Assembly: GCF_035046505.1 (NCBI RefSeq)
Contig: NC_089821.1
Coordinates: 310,613,368-310,677,367, forward strand
DNA: 64,000 bases
Direction: 5' to 3'
From: Tiliqua scincoides
Taxonomy: Eukaryota; Chordata; Lepidosauria; Squamata; Scincidae
Each line of letters begins with the position of its first letter. Position 1 is the first letter of the stretch. The translations under genes and the position numbers were made by a program. Below, piece after piece: positions 52,234 through 64,000 of this stretch. Under the pieces are notes generated by a model. The model made no database searches. It worked only from the letters and a program-made list of their open reading frames with translations, and was not told the DNA's origin.

Positions 52234-55200
52234 CTAAATGCCCAAAACAAAGTGCAATATGTCAGCCCAGCAAGGATCTTCTACTCACAATGCTGCTTTT
52301 CAGACCAGAACTGTATATTTTCATTCCACCTCTCCTCCCAAGGAGCTCAGGGCACCATATTCCAGTTTCTCAGAGAAGGCAGCTATGCTTTAGAAAGTCA
52401 GGACACTGCTTAGGACAAAGAGAATCAGCCAGTTCAGCAAAGGAGCAGGCATGTGTGAGCTGCCAAGACCTTGCCTAAATCTCACCTCAGCCATGAACTT
52501 ACTGGATGACGTGAGAGAAACCGTTCTCTCTCTCTGCCCCTCATTTGCTGCTACACAGGGACAGCACTACCAAGGCAGCACATGTAAAGTGATTTGAGCA
52601 GTTGAAATGCTAAGCATTATTCTATTATGGTGGCAACCAGTTTGTGGGTCCTTGCACCAGCTACAGAACACTCATGTTTGCGGTAGCCTGATGCAGAATC
52701 CAGTTGGTTTATCTGACAAGCTATTCATAACTGAATTTTCTCATTTGACTGGTATGAAGATATGGTTCTCCCACATCTTTCATTGTGTGCTGCTCTCTTA
52801 TCAAGTGAACGCAGAGTCTTTGATGAGACCAAAGCCAGTCCAATGATAAAATCATTGCATGGCAATTGTTCCCCAGGCTGATCACACAAACCCTTTCTTG
52901 CATCAAACTTAAGGTCTCTGATATAACTGTAAAGATATACAATCTGAGGAAATTTAAGAGATTATCAGCAAGCAAACAAGACCCAAATCCAAGAACTGGT
53001 TCAAAGAAGTGAATGAGCCTGCAGTCTTCAGCACATCAGAAAGAGGAGATGGAAAGCTCCAGCTTTTGTGTTTGAACAAAATGCTCTTTGTAACTAAATT
53101 TGGGGGGCCTGCAGTTTTGTTAAAATAAGCCAGGATGAAACCGCAGCTTGATATCCTGCTTTGCCAACAGATTAACATGTGTAGCTTTCTGATACAGAGC
53201 CCAGCCCTGTTCAGCGGTGTTTGCACTGACCGGCAGCAGCTCTTCAGAGCTTCAGGCAGAAAAAGGTCTTCCAGTCCTGCCTGAAGATGCTGCCAGGAAC
53301 TAACCCCAAGATTTTCAGCAAGCAAAGCAACAACAACAACAACAACAACAGTATTTATATACCGCTTTTCAACAAAAAGTTCACAAAGCGGTTTACAGAG
53401 AAAATCAAATATCTAATGGCTCCCTGTCCCCAAAGGGCTCACAATCTAAAAAGATGCAACACCAGCAGACAGCCACTAGAAAAGACACTGCTGGGGTGAG
53501 GTGGGCCAGTTACTCTCCCCCAAAGCAGTGATACCTCAAGCACTGAGTTAGGGTTCCTCCCTCTTTATCAGAAGCAGGGCTTGAGCCCTTGCGGACAGAC
53601 ATCTATCAGATCTGGAGTCCAACTTGTGAACTACCTGGCCATTCTGGCAACTAACAAGCTACAGATAGAACAGGTCACAATTCCTTGGACATTAAACAGA
53701 GAATTGTGGCAAGTTCAAAAGAAAAAGTGGGCGGTTTGGATCTCGACCTCCAGCATGCAGAGGAAGGCAGCACTGTGCACAATAATCTTACTGTAAACCA
53801 GGGTTTAGATCTTGTCTGAACGGGGCCAGACAGAAACAGAGGCAATAGTTTCCCTGCGCTTCCACATGGCCCCACAATGCTTTGAAAGCAAGTCTTGCTT
53901 ACCATTTTTATTTCCCAGTTCACATTCCACTGTTTCATGTTGCTGAATCGCCATGTCTTGATTGCATCACTGGTGCTGGCATCCATCCGTATCAGCCGGT
54001 TGTAGGCAATCCCAATAAGCTCCTCTTTTTTGCCCCCTTGAAACCTGCAGCAGCCACGTTTTATAAAAGGCACAGTATTATCAGGTTTCTCTCCTGTACT
54101 CCAAGAAGTTTACTTTCAGTTCATATGAGAATAAGACTGATCCGACTCTCAAAAAGCCCACCTGCTCTTATCTTTTCGTTATTATCCCTGGCATATCTCC
54201 TAACAAGAAGGAGGCAAGCCTTCAGCAATAACTCATGCAGACATACAAGTCAGCATTCCCAGAAAACAGACATCTCTGTTTCAAGAACATTCAAATGCTC
54301 CAATTGTACCCATTGCAGATATGTACCAATATCTGCAACAGACACTGATTTGCCTGGAAGGAGGTAACCAGAGCAGTGACTCATGAAGAGGCGCAACTGA
54401 TGGCGTCCTCTGTGTGTAGGCACTTGAGGGCTCAAAGAAGCATTCAGGCCCCAATCCTAACCAACTTTCCAGCACTGACTTAGCTGTGCCAGTGGGGCAT
54501 GTGGCGCATCCTGCAGTTGGGTGGCAGTCACAGAGGCCTCTTCAAGGTAATGTTGCTCTTACTTTGCTACTGGAAAGTTGGTTAGGATTGTGCCCTTAAT
54601 CATTTAATTGAGGCCTCTTGTGGCAGACTGAAAAACTACTGCTTTAGATTATATTGATAAGACGGTACCAGGGGTGGATCTAGTGTGGGGGGGGGCACAA
54701 TCACTACCAACTCCAGAACCCAGGTCAACTAGGCAGGAAGATCTGGGCTCTCAATTTAACTTATGGCCTCCATGGCAGGGCCAAGGTTCGCTTGGCAGGT
54801 AGACCTGGGCTCCCACATGGACTCTGAGCCACTGGCTGGAATGGGAGCTCAGATCTACTCAGTCGGTAGATCCGGGTTCCAAATTCAGGGGGGAATCCAG
54901 GTCTATGGCTGAGTAGACCTGGGCTCCTGCCTGGACCATGAGCCATTGGCTGGAATGAGAGACCAGGGCTACCCAACTGGTACATCTGGACTCCAAATCC
55001 AGGGGGGAGCCCAGATCTATCAGCTGGAATTTGAGCCCAGATCTACCAGTTGGGTAGACCTGGGAATCCATTCCAGCCAATCTTGCCAGCATCCTGCCCA
55101 GTGGGCATTCTCCTAGCGCCTGATTTTGCTCCCCAGTCCAGCAGGCACCATTTCCTGCTGGGCTGGCAAACAGTTTGGGGGAGGACCATGCACCCATGGC

Positions 55201-58200
55201 CCCCCCCCATTGGATCCACCCCTGGATGGTACCTATAGCCAATCTATGCTTTCAATATAACTGCTTTATATTGCTTCTTATTCAATTGCTTTTGTTATTA
55301 TGAACCACCTTGAGCAATTTATTTTGGAAAGGCTGTACAGAAAGTTTGAAACATAAAGAACTATTTAGCCCTCCCTCAGATTTGCTAAAATGCTTTCTTC
55401 CCAAGTCCAGCCCCAGGAGGAAACTCAGGAATGAAAGTCTATGATGACTAGTATTGTGCATTCAGGTTTACAGCCCAAACTGGAGCCCAAAGTGATCATC
55501 TTCAACTCTCAAACACCCAGGATAGCCAACATTGTGAGAACAGACATAGATCCTTTTTCTGCACTGAACCTTCACAGACCTTGCAATGAAGTGGGTGATG
55601 CCGAACTCTGGTAAGGACTGCCAAGCTTGTATGAATCGCATTTTGGCTTCAATGAGACTCATCTGAGCAACGTTCTGATGGGCCTCCAAAATCCTGGCAG
55701 TGATCTGAAGAGGGTGAGACACAGAAGCTTGAGAAAAACTGCCCTGCCTCCAAGCTGCATACTTGCAAGACGACAGAAGCACTGAAGCAGAAAAATACAG
55801 AGTGAAAAAAGAACCCAAAGACAAGTTTATGAAAATGATCCTAATACTATACACTTCTTGAAATTGTGGGCTGCTGTTCTGGTTACACTAAACCAATATA
55901 CTCAGAGAAAGAACTGTGCCCAAATTTATCATGCTGGAGAAAAGCTTTTCCATGTTTTCTTCCCATAGTCTGAGATGGAAAAATAACTGGGACCATATGG
56001 GGCGAACTGCTCCCCACCCACAAAAAGAAAAAAGGAACTTGGGGATTGTTTCATGTACAAAGAAATGTAAATCAGATGTTCGGAGAATTGTGAAGTTAAA
56101 AAAAGCAACATGAAAATAAAATGGTGAAGACTAACCCCAAAGCAAGCCACAGGCACATCCTACTCAGAATACAAAGAATTTAGTTGGAATTGAGAGTCCT
56201 GAATATCTCTGCTAACTATTAAAAAACAGAAACATTTTTCTAGCCCTCATGAATGTGGGTAAAAATGGAAACATGCAGGCAGCCTCTGTGGAAGTCTCTG
56301 GATTCAAAGGGAGCTTGGAGAAAATAATCTTGTGACCACAGTGTGCAGCTCCTCAGTTACTCTCCTCCCTGGTTTTTTCTGTCTTAGTCTTCACTGATGG
56401 GTTTGCAACTTCAAAATGCCAAGCAAAAGCAAAAAACATGGGTAGCTGCAAGCACATGATCACAGAAGCTGTCTACCCTTACCAGCAGCACCAGGGCAGG
56501 GAGAAGAAGAGAAGAGAATGTGCATTTCTCATTCATGTTCTTCTTCCTCTGACCTAGACTACAGAATACTCATTCAAAAAGACCATCCATAGAACCATGC
56601 AGTTCCTACTGACCTGAGAAGTGCCATAAAGGGCTTGAAGCCAGCAGCCACTTGGCTTACAAGCTCCCTCTTCAGTAGGCTGGCTGCTTAATGTTGGGTT
56701 GGCCATCAACACCCAGGATGCTCTGCCATCCGCCTTTAAGGGTCAAAGTGAAAGTGGGGGGGAAGGGACAAGATGCTGAGTCGGGTGCCTGCAGTCTGAG
56801 CTTCTTAGAGTGCATTTGCACATAGCTCCCATCCACGACGGGGGCTCACCACTGTCTTCAAATACTCAAGTTTGTTTTTGCCACCTCCAAGATCACCATT
56901 TTGGGGGGAAGGGAGCAAAATTTGCAAAAGCACCATTTATTGCTCTTTATTGACTGTGCAGGATTCAGTTGTTTGGAAGCTTAATAAAAACATTATTTGT
57001 TGTGACTATTATGGCAGCAGACAGAGAGGGAGCCACGGGAGCAGCTACACGAGCAGTGATGGGGAGAGAACAACTTGGCAGTCGACTGCAGTCGAGACTG
57101 TTCCCATGGGTCACTGCTAGAGCAGCGGCTGGTCCAAGCTAAGACACAAGCAACTCTGCTGGATCGGAACAAGAGTCCAGAATCCTGGTCTCTGCAACGG
57201 CAAGTCAGAGGTCTCCTAGCTGTTGCTGCCTCTGCTGCCAACAACTGATCTTCGGGGCACATTATCTGTGAGCAGGGAGGGTCCCTCCAGCCATCATGAC
57301 CGAGAGCCATCAAGAGACCTACCTTTCTTCAAAAGTTTGTCTAATTCCCTTTAAAGCCATCTAAGCCAGTACTCATTCCTGTAATGTAGCCAGAGAAGGC
57401 AGCAGCATGGTAAGTATTGCAGGTGCTGGAACATGTTGCTGAAGCAGCAACAGCAAGCACCTGTGCATTGCCATTGCTGCCCCAATGGCGAGTGGGACGG
57501 GCTGCTTACATAGTATGTTGTGGCGCTTGCAATACTTACCACACCACCACCCTCTCTGGCTATGCTACTGTTCCATTCTGACTGTATGACATTCATTTTT
57601 GTAACTTAATTATGCATTGTGTGAAGGAAAATTCCCTGATGCTTGTGCCTGAAAGCAAAAAGGGAAGCAGAAGCAGTGGCTATGAGCACTGCACCACTGA
57701 AACAACACACCAGCACTGCGACTCCTTGCCAAAGCGAAGTTGGGGGTGGGCAGGCTGTATGAGTAGGAAGACTTCTCATTGAGAAGAGTGTTACTGAGCA
57801 CAACTTTGCAGAAGTGTCTCAATCTCAGAGCACACATGACACAACACACGTCTCACGAGTCCCGTCCCTGCTTTGAAGCATACAGGCACAACACAGCAAG
57901 AAGTCTGACGTGCTTATTTTACATTTACTGTCACTTACCAAGTCTCTTATATAGCCTGGCTGTAGAGGGCAAATGCGAAGAAAAGAAAGGGAAGCAGAAA
58001 AGGGGAGGGGAGAGGAGAAAAGCAAAATCAGAAATATGGCAAAAGCAAAGGGATGAAAAATGTGCAAATTATCAGCAACAATCATTCAAATCAATTAAAA
58101 AAACCAACCCAAACTTTCGCTGAGCTGTCCTGGGGAGGAAAGCAGCAGTATGAGATGAGAGCAATGGGATGAGGCCTGAGAGCAAAAGGAGCATAGCAAG

Positions 58201-61200
58201 CCTTTTAGTTCTAGAGCAGGGGTGTCCAAAGTTTTTGGCAAGAGGGCCACATCGTCTCTCTGACACTGTGTTGGGGGCCAGGGGAAAAAAGAATTAATTT
58301 ACATTTAAAATTTGAATAAATTTATATAAGTTTACATAAATGAATATATTAAAGATGAAATTATATGAATGAATGAAGGTCTTGCAATAGCTCAAGGCCT
58401 ATAAAGGGCTTTGCACAAAGCAAGGCCGGCCTTTCCTTTGCTGCCGCAACTGCATCACAGATGTGAAACAACAAGCAGTGGAGGGAGCCCTCATCCGACA
58501 GCTCATGCAAGAGGTCAAACAGTCACCCTCACGCTGAGAGCAGTTGCATCGGGCCAGTGCAGGCTACAACAAAACTCCAGAGGGCCAGAGCTTACTGGAG
58601 ACTGGGAGCTCCCTGAGGGCCGCAAGTGGCCCCAGGGCTGGGGTTTGGGCACCCCTATTCTAGGGGAAGGAGGCAGCAATTTGGTTCAAATCAAGCTTTG
58701 GCTCTCATGCTGACCGAGTTGGTGGAATGGCCAAAACAGCAAAAAGTGTCAGAAATAAAGAAACAAGTAAAATAAGCTTAAATTAAATCATGTTTCTCCT
58801 GCCCTTTCACCATCATCCATCTGCATCTGGGGGCAGGATAGCTTGGTGCTTATACCCCTAGGCCACTGTTTCTCAACCTGTGGGTCAGGACCCACTAGTT
58901 GGGTCACGAGCCAATTTCAGGTGGGTCCCCATTCATTTCAATATTTTATTTTTAATATATTTTTCTTGATGCTCCCATGGTATGTGACTGCATTTGGGAA
59001 AATGTTACACACCTGTACTTTTAACAAGCTACTATGTCTATTCTTTTAACAATGATAGTCAATGGGACTTATTCCTGAGTAAGTGTGGGTAGGATTGCAG
59101 CCTAGGATTGTTAAAAATGTTCCTGCTTGATGATGTCACTTCCGGTGGGTCCTGACAGATTCTTATTCTAAAAAGTGGGTCCCGGTGCTAAATGTGTGAG
59201 AATCACTGCCTTAGGCCAATTTCTCAGTTTGCCTCCCCTGAGCCTGACATTTCTTCCCAGCACAAGTCCTCTGAAAAAAGTTTCAGAAACAGCACCCAGG
59301 CGCTACTGTGGCACACTGCACTGCAACCCAACCACCCTCCATTACGCCTTTGCTCAAAACTGGCCCCAATACTGGGATTGATTCTTGCTGGTCTACAGAC
59401 CTCAGCCATTCTTACATCTAAACACTGCTTCTCCAGCAGCAGCTGCAGTCACTGTCGCCACCGCCTTCCCCTGCCCTCCACTCACTCTCCATGCATTCTG
59501 CGAATTCCACAAGGGCAGCATTTCCTTCATCCCACATCACATGACCCTGGGGGATTCATATTGCCTGAGCAGAGCTTCAAGAACAGCGAAGCCAATGCAA
59601 TACAAGCCAGCAAAGTTGAGGAGCTCACACATGGTCTTGGACACGAAAGAGGCTGTTCCTCCACTGAATCCTGTGCCAAGAGACTGCTGGCTGTCACAGT
59701 AGTCAACCCTCATTTTTTTCTGGTGCTCTCCTGTCATCAGCAGTAATGCTTCTCAACATTTAAAGTCACATCAAATGATTGCGTGTGGGTATCCCGCCCC
59801 CCCCAAAGTCTATGTCCCCATAAATGCACATGTCTGTTATGTTTCTAAGGTTGTAATTTTATTACACACCCAATCTCTCCTCTCCCCACTGTGCTGAGTA
59901 TAATGCCTCTTTCAGAGAATAAACGACTGTATAAAAAAAAGGGAAACTCTGCTGCCAGGAAGATGTCACATTGTGCCAGTAATAGATTCTCTCTCTCTCA
60001 CACACACACCCATCCTCCCCTCTCCAGCGCTTAGAGATCAAATGCTAACACCGCAATTCAGCTACTACAGCAACTTCCCTCCACAATCTGCAATGTTTCC
60101 AAAGACCTGCCAAATTATGGTTTTAAGAGTCTTCCTGATGCTCGACCAAGAGCACTAAGCCTACCTTTTGCAATCCATATGTGCACTACTTATTGCTATC
60201 CTATCATGGCCAAATCATGCAAGGCTCCAAAGGCACAAAGCTCCCCTTAAGAAGGAAGTATTTTTTCTTCCTGTTGGGAATAATACATGTCTGAAGTTAA
60301 AATGAATGTAGTCAGACTGGGCTGCCCATCTGAGTTGGTCACTTGGTTCACAGTTGGTCTTATTTAATGGACATACACTGGCACAAGAGCCTTGTATACT
60401 GTGCCAGTAAAAAAAGACAATCAAAGTAGCTGGTTCAAAATAACCAATCCCTCCATCAGCTCACTGCCAAAATGTGGTCCATTTTAAGACAATTCTGTCG
60501 AAAGCTGCATATACGCAACACGAATCAAATGTGTACACCTGTGGGCTGGGCAGAAGTGGGTTAAACAAAGCTTGAATGACACAAACAAAACTGATGCTAC
60601 AGAACCAGCTTCTGATTGTTCCCAGAACAAAGCCACAAATAAGCATTATTCATGAAAGAGCAGGAGGTGCCTAATTATTTTAAAAGGCATAAAATATTAA
60701 GGTGGTACTTTCTGAAAGTCATACGCAGAAGGGCAGGTAGTTCTTCTCTGGGGAGAAAGTGTTTTATTAGTATATTATCACTTGCAAAACTGAAACGTAC
60801 AAGCAATCCTCTGTATGTAGGTTGGAAGTTTATCCTTAAGTGCCGGCAGCCAGACTGGCAGTTACAGGAAGGAAGAAATGAGAAAGCCACAGCCCCAGTA
60901 GGCAAAAACACCAGATGAGGTCAAACGATCTACATCTCCTGCTTCCAAAAAGTTTCTGGATCTGTGCGAATGTTGGTAGGAATGTTCACATCACTGTCCA
61001 CAATGAGGAAACGGCATACATTCCCAAGGCATTGGTGTATAACCTCAAGCAAGCCTTGGAGAAAACACATATTGCCCGAAGCATGCCCAGAACTCTGCTG
61101 AGACATCCATGTTCCACAAGGCCTGCTGACGATTACAGCGCAAGTGGGTGCAACGTCCTTGTGATGGACAGAAGAAGTGCACAGTGACTGGTGCACATTC

Positions 61201-63439
61201 GTTTCCCAACCCACATTGTACATATGTACATTGTACATATGTACAACCCAAATGTACATATGGCCTATGTTCACGCACAAAGACATGGAAGCACTCAAAA
61301 AGAGGAAGGATAACACTACTCTTTCCAGATTCGCAATCAACTTGGGTTGAAATTCCCCGCTTCATCTAAAAGTATGCATTAGATAAGAAATTCAGATAAG
61401 AAACTAACTTTGGGCTACCCAGCTCCTGACCCAGGTTGGAAGGGGGCTCCCTTCTTGTACTCACAGCACTCACTTGCTGACTGCAGAGCCATCCCTCCCC
61501 GATCCACCTGGTAAGGATCCTGCCTCCCTGTTGCTTGGCTTGAAAGGAAAGGGATTAAACCATGTCCATTTCCTCCTTCTATCCACAAGATAGCCTCTTG
61601 GGTTACTGTCTCCTCCAGTATCTGTGGAGTCAGAGCCTTCAGCCTTGCATCTGCTGCTACAGCCTAACCCCTGGCATTGTCTGAACCCTTTATATTGGTC
61701 CTGAATTTTGGCATGTGCAGTCCTATGCCCTACCTGCAACATAGAACCCAATGTCCCTGTTGCCACAGCAACCACAGGGCCTGCCTTAGGAGAGGTATAG
61801 TCACAGGATCCAAACCCCCCCCCCCCAAAAGGCTACAGTGCTAGCTACAGGTTTAGTGACTGGTTTGATAACAGTGTGCTCCTGGATTGTCTAGGTAACC
61901 CGGGCACAGGGCTGCACGCGGTGGGTGCCTGACCCTCCCAAGGGGCTTGGTCAGCACATGCATGAGGCGGCAATGCTTGTCCCAGACAGACATTATTTAA
62001 CTATCTTGATTTTTATGAGTGGTCAAAAACCATGTGAAGGAGTAACTGTTCACTTTTGATACATGAAGTGTGACATGGTACTTCAGAGAGGGGATAAATG
62101 GCAGATTCTTGTATCAAAAGAGCTCACAGTTCTGATAGTAGGAAGGGGAACAACTGCTGAATTATTGCCAAGTCTTGAATGCACGACTGAGAAAATCTCA
62201 TTGCTCGGAATAAGTCGCTGTGCACAGAAAGGAGCAAAACAATCCTTCTGGCGGCTTTTGGGAGGCAAAGCTCACAGGTCAAAGGCTCAGCAAACCGACT
62301 CCAAATAAAGTACCTGCTTGTTCTTGTACTTCTTCAGGTATCTCGGAGAAACCAGACATTCAGGGTTGATGTCTGTTGTGACCTGTTCAGTTATTATCTG
62401 TGGGTCTGGGTTCAAATGCTGCATTTTCAGAAAAGACAAGATGTTCTGAACTTCCAAGTTGTATGAACTGTCTGCCATTGTTTTGCCCTTGGATGCCAGC
62501 CGGCAAGCCGCCATCCAGTGTGCATACTGTTTCTCCTGAAATTTAAAGAAAGAGAAGATGCTCACCATTCTGTTTCATCCTGTTTCTAACATACCTTAAG
62601 ATAAGAAAGTTCCTGGAAAAATTTTGGAAGATACACAGCGAAGTCAACAATGTAATACGAAACTTCCTCCACGACACAATCAAATATAAGAACATAAGAA
62701 GAGCCCTGCTGGATCAGGCCAAAGGTCCATCTAATCCAGCTTCCTGTAGCTCACAGTGGCCCAGGAGTACAGGAGTACACAGGAGTTCTTGCACATGGTA
62801 TACATACAAGTATTAAGATAAAGGCACTTGTTTCCAACTACTGTGCCTGAACTGAAAGATGATTCCCACAAACAATAGTAGTGGCTCTGTGAGGGAGTTA
62901 ATGGCCAAGCAAAGATTCATAAAATAAATAAATAATAAAACATGTATTTCAGTATACTGTATTTTACTTTCATACTTAGGATGATGTTTAAAATATGAAA
63001 GCTGCCCAGAAACCTGTAGGATCAGTGCCAAAGCAGACACTGCCACCTTCACCACAAAGACAACCCTGTATTAAGATCTTTCTTCTCCTTCTCCTTTCCC
63101 CACTCCTGCTGCACATCACTGGCCACAGCCAACAACAGCAGAGGGGGAAACAGAAGAGCACAATGTCAAAGAGGTTGTGGGGAGGACAACCATGCATTTA
63201 GTGTAACATCTAGTTTTGCCCTGGGGTAGAATTCTGACGCACTATAATCCATGTTGTTTCAGGGAACTCTTGAGGTGTACCCAAAGAGTGTTTGAGCAGA
63301 ACGGCTGAGGAATAACCATTTTAAAAACTTACATTATCACAGCGGAGCCAAATTTCATTCATGCCCTCAGCCACGGGGATCAAGAGTTTGATGTTAAACT
63401 TCTGACCAGAGATATTGACATCAGGAGTCACTTCACACC
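52060..63439 (-). CDS. FERMT2: FERMT2, kindlin-2 (C-terminal coding exons)
   Basis: Five exons, 63439-63333, 62535-62314, 55704-55580, 54044-53903 and 52233-52060, splice in phase into the last 256 residues of kindlin-2 (680 in human). Kindlin-2 is a focal-adhesion FERM protein that binds integrin beta tails and, with talin, activates integrins. The first two exons finish the PH domain ([40 protein letters not shown]), whose role is phosphoinositide binding. The rest is the F3/PTB-like lobe ([49 protein letters not shown]), including the QW pair needed for integrin binding. The end is FYKLTSGWV-stop. Nearly identical to human as I recall it. All junctions are GT-AG. It lies upstream in the same direction as GNPNAT1 with about 28 kb between. 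Upstream exons are outside the window. Confidence 0.97.
53325..53530 (-). mobile_element. MIR-like/L2-tailed SINE, copy 2
   Basis: Starts with (AAC)n at 53327-53349, then GTATTTATATACCGCTTTTC, GGGCTCACAATCTAAAAAG and CCAGCAGACAGCCACTAGAA. This is the reversed 3' half of the 26.0-kb SINE, in a FERMT2 intron. Confidence 0.75.
53903..54044 (-). CDS. FERMT2: FERMT2 coding exon with QW motif
   Basis: 142 bp between CTGCTGCAG and ATG|GTAAGC. It encodes [39 protein letters not shown] and NVNWEIKM. The QW of MKQWNV is the integrin-contact pair (Q614/W615 in human numbering). Confidence 0.97.
54446..54593. mobile_element. MITE-like repeat (AACTTTCCAGCA termini), copy 2
   Basis: GGCCCCAATCCTAACCAACT on the left and AGTTGGTTAGGATTGTGCCC on the right are inverted. 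The interior is shared with 18930-19085. No clear target duplication. Confidence 0.65.
54661..55232. mobile_element. hAT element with internal tandem repeats, 556 bp
   Basis: 54669-55224 starts CAGGGGTGGATCTAGTG and ends TTGGATCCACCCCTG. Octamers GACGGTAC and GATGGTAC match at 7 of 8. The interior consists of several imperfect ~60-110-bp repeats built on GTAGACCTGGGCTCC and GGAGCCCAGATCTA. In a FERMT2 intron. Confidence 0.82.
55580..55704 (-). CDS. FERMT2: FERMT2 coding exon ([14 protein letters not shown])
   Basis: 125 bp between CCCTCTTCAG and CAAG|GTCTGTG. It encodes [39 protein letters not shown] and IA plus two bases of Arg. Confidence 0.97.
55705..57378. other. FERMT2 intron, no feature seen
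   Basis: Ordinary intron sequence. No exon of FERMT2 is missing between the flanking exons, since their phases and residues join directly. Confidence 0.5.
57379..57570. mobile_element. degraded hAT-like MITE (CAGTGGCGTA family), 192 bp
   Basis: Inverted arms of about 45 bp: TGTAGCCAGAGAAGG...GGTAAGTATTGCA on the left, TGCAATACTTACC...CTCTCTGGCTATGCTACTG on the right. The right terminus reversed is CAGTAGCATAGCC. Octamers ACTCATTC and TTCCATTC match at 5 of 8. Confidence 0.6.
58209..58665. mobile_element. hAT MITE (CAGGGGTGTCCAAA termini), 441 bp
   Basis: 58217-58657 starts CAGGGGTGTCCAAAGTTTTT and ends GGTTTGGGCACCCCTA. Octamers TTCTAGAG and TTCTAGGG match at 7 of 8. It is a sister of 40840-41286 over its whole length. 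Confidence 0.88.
58856..59216. mobile_element. hAT MITE (CAGTGGTTCTCAAC family), 345 bp
   Basis: 58864-59208 starts CACTGTTTCTCAACCTGTGG and ends AAATGTGTGAGAATCACTG. Octamers CCCTAGGC and CCTTAGGC match at 7 of 8. Interior phrases (GGTGGGTCC, GATGATGTCACTTCC) are shared with 9.8 and 50.0 kb. Confidence 0.87.
59217..60483. other. FERMT2 intron, no feature seen
   Basis: No recognisable transposon ends or exon. A short CACACA run near 59998-60009. Confidence 0.4.
60484..60564. mobile_element. 73-bp MITE with TTAA target-site duplication (copy 2)
   Basis: TTAA at 60484-60487 and 60561-60564 encloses 73 bp, the same length as the 1.1-kb copy. The right terminus CTGGGCAGAAGTGGG is well kept and the left is decayed. 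Core ATACGCAACACGAATCAAAT matches copy 1. Confidence 0.65.
60565..62313. other. FERMT2 intron, poly(C) and GTACAT repeats only
   Basis: TACATATGTACA-type palindromic repeats at about 61218-61260 and a C-run at about 61806-61816. No exon or transposon recognised. Confidence 0.45.
62314..62535 (-). CDS. FERMT2: FERMT2 coding exon ([12 protein letters not shown])
   Basis: 222 bp between AAATTTCAG and CAG|GTACTT. It encodes [60 protein letters not shown] and [14 protein letters not shown], spanning the end of the PH domain and the link into F3. Confidence 0.97.
62689..62766 (-). mobile_element. CR1 LINE 3' terminal scrap, divergent subfamily
   Basis: ATAAGAACATAAGAAGAGCC, then CTGCTGGATCAGGCCAAAGG and AATCCAGCTTCCTGTAGCTC. 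It has GAGCCCTGCTGG where the other copies have CAGCCCCACTGG, so it belongs to another CR1 subfamily. Confidence 0.85.
63333..63439 (-). CDS. FERMT2: FERMT2 coding exon ([12 protein letters not shown])
   Basis: 107 bp between CCATTGCAG and AAT|GTAAGT. It encodes [35 protein letters not shown] after two bases that complete a Gly codon. PH-domain beta strands. Confidence 0.97.
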
Positions 63440-64000
63440 CTGCAATGGAAGAGCCAAAGATTACACTTTGTAGGCAGATTTGGTTGATGGCACAATGTGT
63501 TGCAACAGAGGACAGGTTTGGTTCAGTGTCAGCAGGAAAGGGACTGGTAGGGAAGGGGGACACAGGGCAAGTACAGAAGACTTCAGCAATAAGCAACTCG
63601 GCTATCCTGTGAGAGGAAACCAGGGAGCACATTTGGGCCCCAAATCAATACAGAAGCACCAGAGAACGAGACAGGGCGAAGATGGCCAAGAATACAAGGT
63701 CTGCCCAAGCACTGATCTGACTCGTCAGCCTGTTTCCATCAGTGGCTGGATGCATAGATCCGCCTCTTCATCTATGGATGAAGTTTCCCTGAGGTTGAAA
63801 AGGCAATTCGGAACCTCGCAGAGGGCGTGCATTGCCTCTGTGGGACTCAGAAAAGCCCCTGGAAGTGCTCCTCTGCTCCGGAGGCTTGGGGGAGCAGTGA
63901 TTGGCAACAGGTGTTGCATATGTGGCCCGTCACTGGCTGGAACGTTGCTTAGTGACGTTCGCCTATAATCCCAACCTGATGTCATTATTTCACAAGCAAT
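63440..64000. other. FERMT2 intron to window end, no feature seen
   Basis: The next upstream FERMT2 exon is not present before the right edge. No transposon ends recognised. Confidence 0.5.

Noticed and set aside
53882-54367. 161-codon plus-strand open frame
   Set aside because: It lies antisense to the FERMT2 QW exon and its intron. The FERMT2 reading is decisive.

Overview
The window is nuclear DNA of a vertebrate, almost certainly a squamate reptile (lizard-like). It carries the C-terminal or complete coding exons of three conserved genes in the STYX > < GNPNAT1 < FERMT2 order known from amniotes. These sit among CR1, L2 and L1 LINEs, L2-tailed SINEs and many hAT MITEs. I see no bacterial-style operons, CRISPR arrays, tRNA or rRNA genes.

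Layout. 1-5.6 kb: the last three coding exons of STYX (+), with an L2 LINE and a twin-primed LINE insertion in its introns. 5.6-6.8 kb: tail-to-tail gap between STYX and GNPNAT1, filled by a hAT MITE. 6.8-23.1 kb: GNPNAT1 (-), all five coding exons (190-residue protein), then an 8.7-kb repeat-rich first intron and a CpG island with three perfect NRF1-type palindromes at about 22.6-23.1 kb, the likely promoter. 23.1-50.7 kb: intergenic DNA without an intact host gene. It holds an HNRNPDL processed pseudogene (29.6-30.4 kb), CR1-derived tandem arrays, and a 5.7-kb L1 with 12-bp target-site duplications that has been invaded by at least four other elements in nested order. 50.7-63.4 kb: the last five coding exons and 3' UTR of FERMT2 (-), encoding the end of the PH domain and the F3/PTB-like lobe with the integrin-binding QW motif. 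Its 5' exons lie beyond the right edge.

The three genes are not a pathway: STYX is a pseudophosphatase adaptor, GNPNAT1 makes GlcNAc-6-phosphate for UDP-GlcNAc, and FERMT2 (kindlin-2) activates integrins. They are neighbours by conserved synteny. The biology that stands out is transposon dynamics. A low-divergence LINE family that I cannot assign to a clade (called LINE-X here) has four copies. LINE insertions with inverted 5' ends occur in two unrelated clades. A 203-bp SINE-like sequence shares the LINE-X tail. A 73-bp TTAA-flanked MITE occurs twice, and a 140-bp CR1-linker tandem unit occurs at two loci 15 kb apart.
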